Shown here one piece after another: positions 1 through 8,013 of a stretch of DNA of 64,000 bases. Within the stretch, counting starts at the first letter, position 1. Every line of letters starts with the position of its first letter. The notes below the pieces were generated by a model. That model was not told the origin of the DNA and searched no databases. It worked only from the letters and a program-made list of their open reading frames with translations. Source of the stretch: an uncultured Bacteroidota bacterium (GTDB lineage Bacteria > Bacteroidota > Bacteroidia > Flavobacteriales > Flavobacteriaceae); the NCBI GenBank assembly GCA_902635895.1, contig CACPPV010000001.1, positions 118,052 to 182,051 of the forward strand, read 5' to 3'. The position numbers and the translations under genes were made by a program.

Positions 1-1014
1 ACCGCTTTTAAGAGGATAATTATGCTTGTGTTTTTCTCCTTGTCTTGCTACTGCACTTAAACCTCCATTGTCAGACATGAAAATAATTATTGTATTATGT
101 AAAATATTCTCTTCTTTTAATTTATTCAAAATAGTACCTAAAGCGTTATCCATACTCTCAATCATCGAAGCATACTTAATCTCAGATTTTTCAAGTCCAA
201 TATTTCTATATTTTTCACTAAATCGTTCATCTTCCATTAATGGAGTGTGTACACCATACAATGAAAAATATAGAAAAAAAGGAGAGTTTAATTTTAATGG
301 CTTTTCTAAATTTTTTAAAATTTCTTCACTTAAAGCTTGAGTCAAAAAAATATCTTTTCCGTGATATTTTTCAAGTCCGGGAACAGCCCATATTTTATTT
401 TTTGAATCATTATTCCCGAAATTATCTTTTCCTAAATAGCTTTGTGGAGCTCCTGCAGCATGCCCAGCAATATTAATATCAAAACCAATATTTAAAGGAT
501 TTTCTGATGGATATCCAATAGCACCTAAATGTGCTTTACCAGCATGGATAGTAAAATATCCATTGTCTCTTAAAATTTGAGGAAGTGGAGTTGCTAAAAC
601 TGAATTAGGGATTGAATCAGAGACTGACAATCCGTTGTAGTTCCAATTTGGAAAATCAAATGTGCTATGATTGATTTCAGCAGGTTTTCTTACGTTTGGA
701 TGTAAGGTCCAATTAGTTACCCTATGTCTAGCTGAATTCATACCAGTCATTAGACTAATTCTGGTAGGTGAACAAACCGGTGTTGAATAAGCATTGGTGA
801 ATTTTACACCCATATCTGCCAATAATTCCATATTTGGCGTGCTGTAAATTTCATTGTATTTTGTTTTCTTATTCCAAAAAGGCACTGAAGTATCCTGCCA
901 ACCTAAATCATCAACCATAAATAAAACAATATTGGGCTTTAATTTATCGTTGGAATAGTCACATGAAAAAAACAATAAAAGAGTTAAAAAGTAAAAAAAT
1001 TTATTTATTGACAT
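1..1014 (-). CDS. Sulfatase lipoprotein, N-terminal part (runs off the left edge)
   Basis: The minus strand reads open from an ATG at 1014 to the window edge, giving 338 residues of a type I sulfatase. Residues 1-18 form a lipoprotein signal ending in FFSC (Cys18), so the mature enzyme should be membrane-anchored outside the cytoplasm. An early metal-binding motif, NIVLFMVDDLGW, lies near residue 28. The signature CSPTRISLMTG begins at Cys81, the residue normally converted to formylglycine for sulfate ester hydrolysis. SDNGG near the truncated end is a further metal-site motif. The substrate cannot be read from sequence; marine relatives act on algal polysaccharides. The C-terminus lies outside the window. 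Confidence 0.9.
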   Translation of the reverse strand, partial: MSINKFFYFLTLLLFFSCDYSNDKLKPNIVLFMVDDLGWQDTSVPFWNKKTKYNEIYSTPNMELLADMGVKFTNAYSTPVCSPTRISLMTGMNSARHRVTNWTLHPNVRKPAEINHSTFDFPNWNYNGLSVSDSIPNSVLATPLPQILRDNGYFTIHAGKAHLGAIGYPSENPLNIGFDINIAGHAAGAPQSYLGKDNFGNNDSKNKIWAVPGLEKYHGKDIFLTQALSEEILKNLEKPLKLNSPFFLYFSLYGVHTPLMEDERFSEKYRNIGLEKSEIKYASMIESMDNALGTILNKLKEENILHNTIIIFMSDNGGLSAVARQGEKHKHNYPLKSG

Positions 1015-1043
1015 CTATACAATATACAAAATTGAAAAAAAGA

Positions 1044-1100
1044 AATAATGTTAAGTTAACTTAACATTATTTTATATATATTTGTAAAGCTAACTTAACA
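1044..1100 (+). promoter_or_regulatory. Promoter flanked by two palindromic operator copies
   Basis: A perfect 28-bp palindrome occupies 1044-1071, with core TGTTAAGTTAACTTAACA at 1049-1066. A second copy of the core, TGTAAAGCTAACTTAACA, sits at 1083-1100 with two mismatches and a 34-bp offset. Between them lies TATATTTG (1077-1084), which fits the Bacteroidota -7 element TAnnTTTG. One operator would cover the -33 region and the other the start of transcription. This is the layout of a repressed promoter, and the XRE regulator at 2012-2221 in the same operon is the obvious candidate. The binding partner is inferred. Confidence 0.7.
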
Positions 1101-1112
1101 TATCAATAATAA

Positions 1113-1526
1113 ATGAAACTTAAAATTTTAAGAATTATGGCAATTATAACAGGATTAATAGGAACAACTTTGTTTAACAGATTTTTGGAGGGTGGAGCAT
1201 TATTTATGTCACTAATTCTAATCTGTTTATTGACATCAGTATTCTTTACAGTAAAATCCTTAATGAATCTCAAAAAAAATGTTGAAATTTCAAAAAAAAT
1301 GATTAAACACATTAACGATAGTGGTTCGCTTGGATTAGGATTGGGTGTTATGGGTTCATTTATTGGACTTATAACTGCTTTTGATGCTATTGAAGCAACT
1401 GGAGGAGCAGAGCCTTCAATATTGGCTGGAGGTTTAAAAGTAGCTTTACTTTCAACTTTATTTGGACTATTTACTTATTCCATTTCTAAACTTTCAGTTC
1501 TAATTCTAAGGATCATTCAAAAATAA
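1113..1526 (+). CDS. MotA/TolQ/ExbB-like small membrane protein
   Basis: This 137-residue protein has two N-terminal membrane segments (about 4-24 and 30-50). A C-terminal part contains GLGLGVMGSFIGLITAF and ILAGGLKVALLSTLFGL. These Gly-rich paired helices resemble the proton-channel core of the MotA/TolQ/ExbB family, but the protein is shorter than usual ExbB (about 220 residues). No ExbD or TonB partner is adjacent. It is the first gene of a three-gene unit (4-bp and 1-bp gaps) ending in an XRE regulator, behind a promoter with twin palindromes. The family assignment comes from sequence pattern only, and what it energises is unknown. Confidence 0.6.
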   Translation: MKLKILRIMAIITGLIGTTLFNRFLEGGALFMSLILICLLTSVFFTVKSLMNLKKNVEISKKMIKHINDSGSLGLGLGVMGSFIGLITAFDAIEATGGAEPSILAGGLKVALLSTLFGLFTYSISKLSVLILRIIQK

Positions 1527-1530
1527 AATC

Positions 1531-2010
1531 ATGTCATTATCTAAAAAAGAAATATCCATTTTAATTGAAATCACTTATTCAATTGTATTTGCTTTAATTT
1601 TCCTTCCTTACTTTTATGAAAATCAAGAGAAAAATTTGATTTTAATTGATGGTTTAATTGAAAAAATAATTCAAATAATAATATCTACAGTAATCTATTT
1701 TTCCATAGCCTATTCTGTTTTAGAGGTTGTTTTCAAAAAAAAAGAAAATAGAGATGAAAGAGACGATATGATAAATTCAAAATCCTATAAATTAGGTTAT
1801 TTGCTTTACGAATTCTCTTTGTTCATATTTATTGGGTATTTATGTTCTAATTTTCAAAATAAAGAATTATTAAATCTCACAGGAAATCAAGAATTATATA
1901 TTAGCTTTCAAATAACAGATACTGGAATTGTTTTTGCTGTTCTGGTACTACTTGCATTTATATCGATAATTAAATCATTATATCAATTTTACCTACACAG
2001 AACAGCTTAA
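1531..2010 (+). CDS. Four-helix membrane protein, DUF2178-like
   Basis: This 159-residue protein has four predicted membrane segments (about 9-27, 43-65, 90-106, 130-150). A charged cytoplasmic stretch, KKKENRDERDDMI, lies between segments two and three. The ENRDERD motif followed by a helix pair recalls DUF2178-type membrane proteins, which commonly sit beside a small XRE regulator, as here. It lies 4 bp after the channel-like gene and 1 bp before the regulator, so co-transcription is likely. The function is unknown; a membrane sensor or partner of the regulator is a guess from context. Confidence 0.5.
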   Translation: MSLSKKEISILIEITYSIVFALIFLPYFYENQEKNLILIDGLIEKIIQIIISTVIYFSIAYSVLEVVFKKKENRDERDDMINSKSYKLGYLLYEFSLFIFIGYLCSNFQNKELLNLTGNQELYISFQITDTGIVFAVLVLLAFISIIKSLYQFYLHRTA

Positions 2011-2011
2011 G

Positions 2012-2221
2012 ATGATTTTAAAAAACACCTTGAAAGAAGTTAGACAGAAAAAGTGTTTAACACAGGAAGAATTAGGAGCCAGTGTTGGAGTAAGCAGACA
2101 AACAATTATTTCAATTGAAAGATATAGGTACAAGCCAACTCTAGAACTAGCTATGAAAATTGCTGAAAAACTTAATATACGGATTGAAAAACTGTTCTAT
2201 TTTGAAGAAATAAAAAAATAG
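2012..2221 (+). CDS. Small XRE-family transcriptional regulator
   Basis: This 69-residue protein is almost entirely one helix-turn-helix domain: LTQEELGASVGVSRQTIISIE (about residues 17-37), followed by a helix with LELAMKIAEKL. The size and order match the single-domain XRE proteins that follow DUF2178-like genes. It is the last gene of the unit starting at 1113 and probably binds the twin palindromes at 1044-1100, giving autoregulation. That binding is inferred from operon position and operator symmetry. It ends 4 bp before the convergent CNNM gene. Confidence 0.85.
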   Translation: MILKNTLKEVRQKKCLTQEELGASVGVSRQTIISIERYRYKPTLELAMKIAEKLNIRIEKLFYFEEIKK

Positions 2222-2225
2222 AATA

Positions 2226-3305
2226 CTATTTTTCAACGATAGTTTTTTTAGATCTAGCTAAGGCTTGCATATCTTTGACTGTATCGGTTTCATCCATTAT
2301 CTCACGACCAAGTAAAGTCTCTATTATATCTTCTAATGTTACAATTCCGTTGACTGTTCCATTGTCATCAGTGACGATAGATATGTGCTCTCTTTCTTTA
2401 ATTAACTTATCGAAAACTTGAGGGATTTGAGATTCATAATTTGAAAAAATAGCTTTTCTTTTAATTGATATTAACAAAGAATCTCCATTGTTTTTTACAA
2501 TTTGCTCTAATATATTATCTTTTAGAACATAACCTGTTATGTTATCGGTTTTTTCAGAATAAATTGGAATCCTAGAAAAAGACAATTTAGTGTTTTTATT
2601 GTAAAAATTTTGAATAGTTTCAGATTCTGAAGCAATTTTCATAACTGAAAAAGGCGTCATAATGTTTCGAATCTTAACATCTTTAAACTTTACCATATTT
2701 TTGATAATATCAGACTCGCTTTCTTCAATAACACCTTCTTCCTCTGCTATTTCAGCCATTGTTGAAAAATCTTCCCGAGTAAATACACTTATTTTTTTTG
2801 ATTTATTGATAAGTCTGGTAAAAAATTGTAACAAAAACAGAATTCCAGTATTTCTGAAAAGTGGAATTATTGAGCTTAAAAAAGCAGATGTAAATCTTAC
2901 CAATTTATGCCAATAAGTCGCACCCAAAGTTTTTGGAATGATTTCCGAAACTAATAAAATTAACACTGTCATTATCCCTGAAACTATTCCAACTGCTAAA
3001 TCTTCAGTTAATAGTGTTCCAAAGAGTTCATATGAATCATTATTTATTGACGAATAAACTTCTTTTGCTTGAACTCCTACCAAAATTGCACCTACTGTAT
3101 GCGCTATAGTATTGAGAGTCAAAATAATTATTAATGGTTCATCAATATTTTTCCTCATCATTTGAAGGTTTTCAGCATATTTTTTACCCTCATTTATTTT
3201 GATTTTTAGAAAGGTAGGATTAACACTTAAAAGCACAGCTTCTAAGATTGAGCACAAAAAAGATAAAGTTATGGTGAGTGTAGCGTATAGAATTAGTAAA
3301 TTCAA
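2226..3305 (-). CDS. CNNM/CBS-domain membrane protein (CorC/HlyC family)
   Basis: This 359-residue protein has an N-terminal CNNM (DUF21) membrane domain with about four hydrophobic segments over residues 1-150. Two CBS repeats follow (about 205-330), the second containing HISIVTDDNGTVNGIVTLEDIIETLLG. The family is linked to magnesium or other cation efflux. In Bacteroidota a relative, GldE, supports gliding, but GldE carries a further C-terminal domain that is absent here. The protein is therefore called only at family level. It is monocistronic on the minus strand and convergent with the XRE gene. Confidence 0.85.
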   Translation of the reverse strand: MNLLILYATLTITLSFLCSILEAVLLSVNPTFLKIKINEGKKYAENLQMMRKNIDEPLIIILTLNTIAHTVGAILVGVQAKEVYSSINNDSYELFGTLLTEDLAVGIVSGIMTVLILLVSEIIPKTLGATYWHKLVRFTSAFLSSIIPLFRNTGILFLLQFFTRLINKSKKISVFTREDFSTMAEIAEEEGVIEESESDIIKNMVKFKDVKIRNIMTPFSVMKIASESETIQNFYNKNTKLSFSRIPIYSEKTDNITGYVLKDNILEQIVKNNGDSLLISIKRKAIFSNYESQIPQVFDKLIKEREHISIVTDDNGTVNGIVTLEDIIETLLGREIMDETDTVKDMQALARSKKTIVEK

Positions 3306-3364
3306 AGTCTATTTTAAAATTTATAATAAATATAAAAACAAATATTCGATTTAGTAAGGTTTAT

Positions 3365-3372
3365 TATTTTTG
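3365..3372 (+). promoter_or_regulatory. Promoter -7 element for the ABC/FtsX operon
   Basis: TATTTTTG fits TAnnTTTG, 22 bases upstream of a TTG start at 3395. The expected transcription start near 3379 would leave a short leader, which supports the TTG start. No clear -33 TTG is present at the usual distance. Confidence 0.45.
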
Positions 3373-3394
3373 TGATCAAAAAAATTTAAGTTAA

Positions 3395-4018
3395 TTGATT
3401 AAGACCGAAAAAATAGAGTTTAGTTATGATAATGACTTCATATTCAAATTTGAAGACATCATGCTTAAAAATGAAGAAAATTTATTAATACTTGGTAATT
3501 CAGGTATTGGAAAAACTACATTATTACATCTTTTATCTGGATTACTAAAAGCTAAATCAGGCTCAATTGAATTGTATGGAAAAGAACTAACTAAACTTTC
3601 TTCATTTCAACTTGATAGATTTAGAAGAGATAATATAGGAATTGTTTTTCAGAAACCTCATTTTGTAAATTCATTAACAGTAAAAGAAAATTTAGAATTA
3701 GCCCAGTATATAGCTGAAAAAAAAGATAATAAAAGGATCGAAACCATTTTAAACAACTTAAATATTTTTGATAAAATAAATAAAAAGACAAATGAATTAA
3801 GTCAGGGTGAAAAACAAAGGGTTTCTATAGCTCTTGCTATTGTTAATTCTCCCAAATTAATTTTAGCCGATGAACCAACATCAAGCTTAGATGATGATAA
3901 TTGCTCAAACGTTATTAAACTTTTAAAAAAACAAGCATCAGATTTTGGGGCTCAATTAATAGTAATTACTCACGATAGTCGACTAAAGAAACATTTTAAA
4001 AAATCTATTAAGTTGTGA
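3395..4018 (+). CDS. ABC transporter ATP-binding protein, LolD/MacB type
   Basis: This 207-residue ATPase contains Walker A GNSGIGKTT (about residues 33-41), Q-loop VFQKPH, signature LSQGEKQR (about 134), Walker B LILADEPTSSLD and the H-loop ITHD. The start is a TTG at 3395, chosen because the protein then opens with IKTEKIEFSYD as this family normally does; no in-frame ATG lies nearby. Its stop overlaps the GTG start of the FtsX-type permease by 4 bases, so the two form one transporter. The neighbouring His-rich permease and DUF3299-like protein resemble the zinc-regulated zrg cluster of Vibrio; that link is inferred. Confidence 0.9.
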   Translation: MIKTEKIEFSYDNDFIFKFEDIMLKNEENLLILGNSGIGKTTLLHLLSGLLKAKSGSIELYGKELTKLSSFQLDRFRRDNIGIVFQKPHFVNSLTVKENLELAQYIAEKKDNKRIETILNNLNIFDKINKKTNELSQGEKQRVSIALAIVNSPKLILADEPTSSLDDDNCSNVIKLLKKQASDFGAQLIVITHDSRLKKHFKKSIKL

Positions 4019-5277
4019 ATGTATTTAAGCTAAGCATAAAAAATATTTTCAACAAAGCTTTAAGCTCTACTATTACTGTTGCTTTACTAGTTCTTGGAAT
4101 AGGAATAATCTCTTTACTTCTTCAATTAAATTCACTAATTAAAGATCAAATGGAAAATAATTTAAGAGGAATTGATATGGTTATTGGTGCAAAAGGAAGC
4201 CCTCTTCAATTAATACTTTCTTCGGTTTATCACATTGACTCACCAACTGGAAATATATCTCTTTCTGAGGCAGAAAAAATTAGTAATAATAAAATGGTTG
4301 GATCAAGCATCAAGCTTCTCTACGGAGACAATCATAAAGGTTATAGGATAGTAGGAACTGAAAAAAAATTAATTGATTTATATAAGGGTGAATTAATTAA
4401 AGGCAAACAATGGGATAAGCCTTACGAAGTTGTAGTTGGATCCAAAGTTTATGAAAAATTAAAAATAAAATTAGGGGATAGCTTAATCAGTTCTCATGGA
4501 TTAAGAGAAACAGGTCAAGCTCATTCAGATAGAGCATTTGTAGTTGTTGGATTATTGAAACCATCCAGTTCCGTAATGGATCAACTTATTCTTACATCAC
4601 CTGAAAGTGTATGGAATATTCATGGTTCTCATGACCATGATGAAGAACATGACCATGATGAGGAACATGACCATGACGAAGAGCATAACCATGATGAAGA
4701 ACATGAACATGATGAAGAACATGAACATGATGATAGAGAAATAACTGCGATGTTAATCAAATTCAAAAGTCCGATGAACATCATTCAATTTCCTCGACAG
4801 ATTAATGAAAATACCAATCTTCAAGCAGCTGTACCCTCATATGAAATTTCAAGATTGTTTAAACTTTTTGGATTTGGAATAGAGACTTTAAGCTACCTAG
4901 CATACTTAATAATAATTGTTTCTGCATTCAGTCTTTTTATTAATTTATTCAACTCAATGAATGATAGAAAATATGAAATGGCTTTAATTAGAACATTGGG
5001 AGCTTCAAGATTTCAGTTATCAAAAATGATAATTTTCGAAAGTTTAATTCTTACAGTTACTGGTTTTATGATTGGCTTACTTTTTAGCAGGTTTGGAGTA
5101 ATGTTTGTATCTTCATTAATGGACGAAAGTATAAATTACGACTTGAGTTCAATTATAATACTAAACGAAGAATATTGGCTATTAGCTTTATCTATATTAA
5201 TTGGTTTAATTTCTGCACTAATTCCTGTCATTCAAGTGTACAGAATGAATATTTCAAAAATTCTTGCTGATGAATAA
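4015..5277 (+). CDS. FtsX-family ABC permease with His/Asp/Glu-rich periplasmic repeat
   Basis: This 420-residue permease has the MacB/FtsX layout. One N-terminal helix (about 14-36) is followed by a large periplasmic domain and then three C-terminal helices (about 290-312, 340-362, 385-408). It contains the conserved DRKYEMALIRTLGAS segment. The periplasmic domain carries six near-identical hexapeptides of the form HDHDEE (residues 206-241, twelve histidines), an obvious metal-binding stretch. The start is a GTG overlapping the ATPase stop (GTGA). With the following DUF3299-like gene it looks like a ZrgBC-type transporter linked to zinc or a similar metal. Direction of transport and substrate are not shown by the sequence. 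Confidence 0.85.
   Translation: MNVFKLSIKNIFNKALSSTITVALLVLGIGIISLLLQLNSLIKDQMENNLRGIDMVIGAKGSPLQLILSSVYHIDSPTGNISLSEAEKISNNKMVGSSIKLLYGDNHKGYRIVGTEKKLIDLYKGELIKGKQWDKPYEVVVGSKVYEKLKIKLGDSLISSHGLRETGQAHSDRAFVVVGLLKPSSSVMDQLILTSPESVWNIHGSHDHDEEHDHDEEHDHDEEHNHDEEHEHDEEHEHDDREITAMLIKFKSPMNIIQFPRQINENTNLQAAVPSYEISRLFKLFGFGIETLSYLAYLIIIVSAFSLFINLFNSMNDRKYEMALIRTLGASRFQLSKMIIFESLILTVTGFMIGLLFSRFGVMFVSSLMDESINYDLSSIIILNEEYWLLALSILIGLISALIPVIQVYRMNISKILADE
4630..4737 (+). repeat. Six tandem 18-bp units encoding the His-rich stretch
   Basis: Units start at 4630, 4648, 4666, 4684, 4702 and 4720. Each encodes H-(D/N/E)-H-D-(E/D)-(E/R), as in CATGACCATGATGAAGAA. Differences between units are mostly synonymous or D/N/E exchanges. 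Such arrays can change copy number by slippage, which would change the number of metal ligands without breaking the frame. Confidence 0.95.
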
Positions 5278-5704
5278 ATTTATTATAATAATCTTTTTTT
5301 TGATTTCTAATTCAATTTATTCTCAAGTTGAAATTGATTGGCTAAAACTAAGAGATGTTTATTACGAATCCGAATATAATGAAGAACTTTATGGATATTA
5401 TCAAATTGCACATTTTGGTGAAACAGTTGAATCTTTAGATAACAAAGAAGTTAGAATTACTGGCTACATGCTAACTCTTGCTCCTGATGAAGGTATTTTC
5501 GTGTTGTCTGAAAATCCTTATGCTGATTGTTTCTTCTGTGGGTTTGGAGGACCTGAGTCGGCCATAGAACTTAGATTAAATCCAGGTTATGATGATTTTT
5601 TAATGGATGAACTAGTGACAGTTACTGGAATTCTCCGACTTAAAAGAGACGATGTTAGTAGTGGAGTTTATATCATGGACAATGCTACTGCAATTAAAAA
5701 ATAA
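5270..5704 (+). CDS. Secreted DUF3299-like (OB-fold-like) protein
   Basis: This is a 144-residue protein when started at ATG 5270; a TTG two codons upstream is less likely. An N-terminal signal peptide ends near IYSQ (residue 19). The body contains LDNKEVRITGYMLTL and the double-cysteine segment ADCFFCGFGGPES (Cys87, Cys90), as in Bacteroidota relatives of DUF3299. DUF3299 genes accompany FtsX-type ABC transporters in zinc-regulated clusters of proteobacteria. The start overlaps the permease stop by 8 bases, so it is translated with the transporter and probably works with it in the periplasm. The biochemical role is unknown. Confidence 0.6.
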   Translation: MNKFIIIIFFLISNSIYSQVEIDWLKLRDVYYESEYNEELYGYYQIAHFGETVESLDNKEVRITGYMLTLAPDEGIFVLSENPYADCFFCGFGGPESAIELRLNPGYDDFLMDELVTVTGILRLKRDDVSSGVYIMDNATAIKK

Positions 5705-5721
5705 ATTATTTTATAATAGCT

Positions 5722-6441
5722 ATGCATAATACAGATTATTTAAAAATTTTATTATTAATTGTATTTCCTATTACCCTATTATCTCAAAATAACTTAACTA
5801 TAAATCATCTTTATCCAAAAAATGATTTAATTATTAAATCTCAAGATGATTGGGGTAAAAAAAACTATAAAAAGGTTATTGAAGAATTTAAAGAAAAGCC
5901 TCTAAATTTAAATGACATAGTTTTTTTAGGAAATAGTATCACTGCTGGAGGTAACGATTGGAGTGAAAGATTAAACATACCAAATATAAAAAACAGAGGA
6001 ATTGGAGGAGATACAACTGATGGTGTTATAGCTAGATTAGATGAAATAATATATTTTAAACCTAGAGCAGTTTTTTTATTAATTGGCATTAATGATCTTT
6101 GGAATAATCCTCAAACGGATTCATCAATTAAAAGAATTGGAAACAACATACATAAAATTGCTACTCACATCTCACAAAAATCTCCTAAAACAATAATTTA
6201 TGTTCAAACTGTTCTTCCAGTGAAAAAAGAAATTTATAAAAATCAAATAATTAGTTTAAATCAAATTATAAAAAACAATGCTTCTAATTCAAAATCATAC
6301 TCTGTAATCGATTTATACTCAATTTTCGTAAATGATTCAGGATTAATTATTGACGAGCTTAGTTATGACGGAGTTCATTTAAACGAAAAGGGATACGACC
6401 ACTGGGTTAAATTTATAAAACCAATTCTTGATCAATTGTAG
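5722..6441 (+). CDS. Secreted SGNH/GDSL-family hydrolase
   Basis: This 239-residue protein starts with a signal peptide (about 1-21, LLLIVFPITLLSQ). It contains the family blocks FLGNSITAGG (nucleophile Ser in block I), RGIGGDTT (Gly, block II), LLIGINDLWNN (Asn, block III) and DGVHLNEKGY (Asp and His, block V). The closest recognisable type is the SGNH esterases/lipases that cleave platelet-activating-factor-like or acetyl esters; the true substrate is not evident. It follows the DUF3299-like gene by 17 bp and ends before a bidirectional terminator, so it may be the last gene of that operon. Confidence 0.85.
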   Translation: MHNTDYLKILLLIVFPITLLSQNNLTINHLYPKNDLIIKSQDDWGKKNYKKVIEEFKEKPLNLNDIVFLGNSITAGGNDWSERLNIPNIKNRGIGGDTTDGVIARLDEIIYFKPRAVFLLIGINDLWNNPQTDSSIKRIGNNIHKIATHISQKSPKTIIYVQTVLPVKKEIYKNQIISLNQIIKNNASNSKSYSVIDLYSIFVNDSGLIIDELSYDGVHLNEKGYDHWVKFIKPILDQL

Positions 6442-6463
6442 ATTATAGATTTTTTAATAAAAT

Positions 6464-6492
6464 AAAAACCCTCAATTTCTCGAGGGTTTTTT
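6464..6492. terminator. Bidirectional intrinsic terminator
   Basis: Stem CCCTC (6469-6473) pairs with GAGGG (6482-6486) and extends through flanking A and T runs. It sits between convergent genes ending at 6441 and 6502 and can serve both. Confidence 0.85.
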
Positions 6493-6501
6493 TGTAATTG
6501 A

Positions 6502-7434
6502 TTATTGAAGTTTTGCTTGATTCCAAGATTCCCAATGCCTTGTTATCTTTCCATCTTCATTGAAATTATGGTTAAACATTACTGGGAATACTATTTCTTT
6601 TCCATCTTTTTTTCTTGTTACTGAAACTCTCCACCACGATTGAACAAAATCAGCTCCTGATTCAATTTCAAAAAACTTGATCCACATATTGTCCATACCT
6701 TTAATTTCAAAATTACTTTTAAAAGTATTGAATCCATCTCTTAATCCATCTAAATTTAAAGGATCAGCTCCCCAATCATTGAATAATCCATTGACATTTA
6801 CGTTCTCAGCAAAATCAACAAATAAATTTTCATCATCGTTGTATTGTAGCGCTTTAATAAATCGCCTAACAGTATTAATGTTTGGGTGATGTGAATACAC
6901 TTCCCCATCCTCCAATTCTCTTTGACTTTTTTGTGTTTCAGTATATGGTCTTTGATTAAGATAATATCTAGCAAAAACTACTTGATTATCTTTATTTACA
7001 ACATATTGAGTATGTCTTGGTTGAGAATAATCAATTCCTGTTGTTCCTCCTACTGCAGTAAAATATTCCCAGCTGTAAATCCATGTTACACCTGAAAAAT
7101 TTTCATCTTTATATTCCACTGCATCTGGATAAGAATTTGAAGTTTTTCTAACACTATAGTACTTTGATATAGCATGAGCACTATTGACTTGTTGAATAAA
7201 TTCAGCTTTAGTTTGTGGTTCTGCATCTTTATTCATTTGTTCTCCGGAAACTCCTTTAAAGTCGTCTGAAATAATTTTAGATAAAGCTTCTGAATCGTTT
7301 GCATTCATTGCAGAGTGTAAATTTTCAATAACTTCAATGGCAGGATGGTTAATATAAATATTACCATTTTTCTTTTTTTGAGCATTTAATGATATGGTTA
7401 CAAAAAATGCAATTAGTAAAATTTTAATTTTCAT
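6502..7434 (-). CDS. Secreted protein with two NTF2-like domains
   Basis: This 310-residue protein has a signal peptide ending near LNAQ (residue 18). Two related halves follow, opening with HPAIEVIENLHSAMNANDSE (about 30-50) and HPNINTVRRFIKALQYNDDE (about 182-201). This is the pattern of duplicated NTF2/SnoaL-like domains. Such domains bind small molecules or act as simple enzymes; no specific activity can be assigned. An 18-bp inverted repeat lies 36 bases upstream (7471-7488), shared with the genes at 9830 and 58099, suggesting common control. Confidence 0.7.
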   Translation of the reverse strand: MKIKILLIAFFVTISLNAQKKKNGNIYINHPAIEVIENLHSAMNANDSEALSKIISDDFKGVSGEQMNKDAEPQTKAEFIQQVNSAHAISKYYSVRKTSNSYPDAVEYKDENFSGVTWIYSWEYFTAVGGTTGIDYSQPRHTQYVVNKDNQVVFARYYLNQRPYTETQKSQRELEDGEVYSHHPNINTVRRFIKALQYNDDENLFVDFAENVNVNGLFNDWGADPLNLDGLRDGFNTFKSNFEIKGMDNMWIKFFEIESGADFVQSWWRVSVTRKKDGKEIVFPVMFNHNFNEDGKITRHWESWNQAKLQ

Positions 7435-7470
7435 TTTATAAATTATTGGTTAGTAAACTACTAATATAAA

Positions 7471-7488
7471 ACATTCTACATAAAATGT
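7471..7488 (-). promoter_or_regulatory. Candidate operator, 18-bp inverted repeat (copy 1)
   Basis: On the minus strand the site reads ACATTTTATGTAGAATGT, with 14 of 18 positions symmetric. It ends 36 bases before the ATG at 7434. The same element occurs at 10373-10390 and 58945-58962, the latter beside a TetR gene. All three keep ACAT on the left and GAATGT on the right. Confidence 0.6.
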
Positions 7489-7520
7489 TTTGTATGTTAA
7501 AAATAAATTTGAATAAAATT

Positions 7521-7913
7521 CTAACTGAAAACCTCTACTATTTCTTTAGGAATTCTACAAGGTTTATTGGTCTTGGAGCTAATTAAGCACCAATTTGTTA
7601 TGGAACTAACTAGTAGTTTTTCTGAATTATCATTATATATTTCCACTACTCTGCTGGACTTAACGCCTGCTGTTTTCTCAACATAAGTCTTTATTTTTAT
7701 TTTATCTTTTAATAAAGCAGGTCGCAAATATTTTATATTATGATCTAATAAAACCCAATGGTAATTTTCTAAAGTTTGGCTTGAAACCAGACTTTTCCAA
7801 TGTTTTTTAGCTATGTCTAATATCCAGTATATATAAACAATATTATTTACATGATTTAAATCATCTAAATCATCTTTAGAAACAACAATTTTCTTCTCTA
7901 AAATTTTTTTCAT
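7521..7913 (-). CDS. Acyl-CoA thioesterase, 4HBT hotdog family
   Basis: This 130-residue single hotdog domain contains DDLDDLNHVNNIVYIYWI (about residues 15-32), the family's conserved D-x-x-x-H-V-N-N segment with the catalytic acid. It is the usual size for YbgC/FadM-type thioesterases, which hydrolyse acyl-CoA in the cytoplasm. The acyl substrate is unknown. It stands alone between the NTF2-like gene and a divergent small lipoprotein gene. Confidence 0.85.
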   Translation of the reverse strand: MKKILEKKIVVSKDDLDDLNHVNNIVYIYWILDIAKKHWKSLVSSQTLENYHWVLLDHNIKYLRPALLKDKIKIKTYVEKTAGVKSSRVVEIYNDNSEKLLVSSITNWCLISSKTNKPCRIPKEIVEVFS

Positions 7914-8013
7914 AAATATTGTTTTATTTTAAAATTACTCAAATTATTTTATTGAATTTCTTAGTTGGAGTAATGAATTAGTTTTTACTATTTTTATTTC
8001 AAACTTTTTAAAT

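Noticed and set aside
1044..1071. The 28-bp palindrome as a terminator of the left sulfatase
   Set aside because: It lies upstream of both divergent genes, contains almost no GC and is repeated over a promoter, so an operator is more likely.
2226..3305. Gliding protein GldE
   Set aside because: The CNNM and CBS domains fit, but the C-terminal transporter-associated domain expected in GldE is absent, so only the family name is used.
4630..4737. Short tandem repeat that could be taken for a CRISPR or minisatellite
   Set aside because: The units are contiguous, without spacers, and encode an in-frame His-rich stretch.
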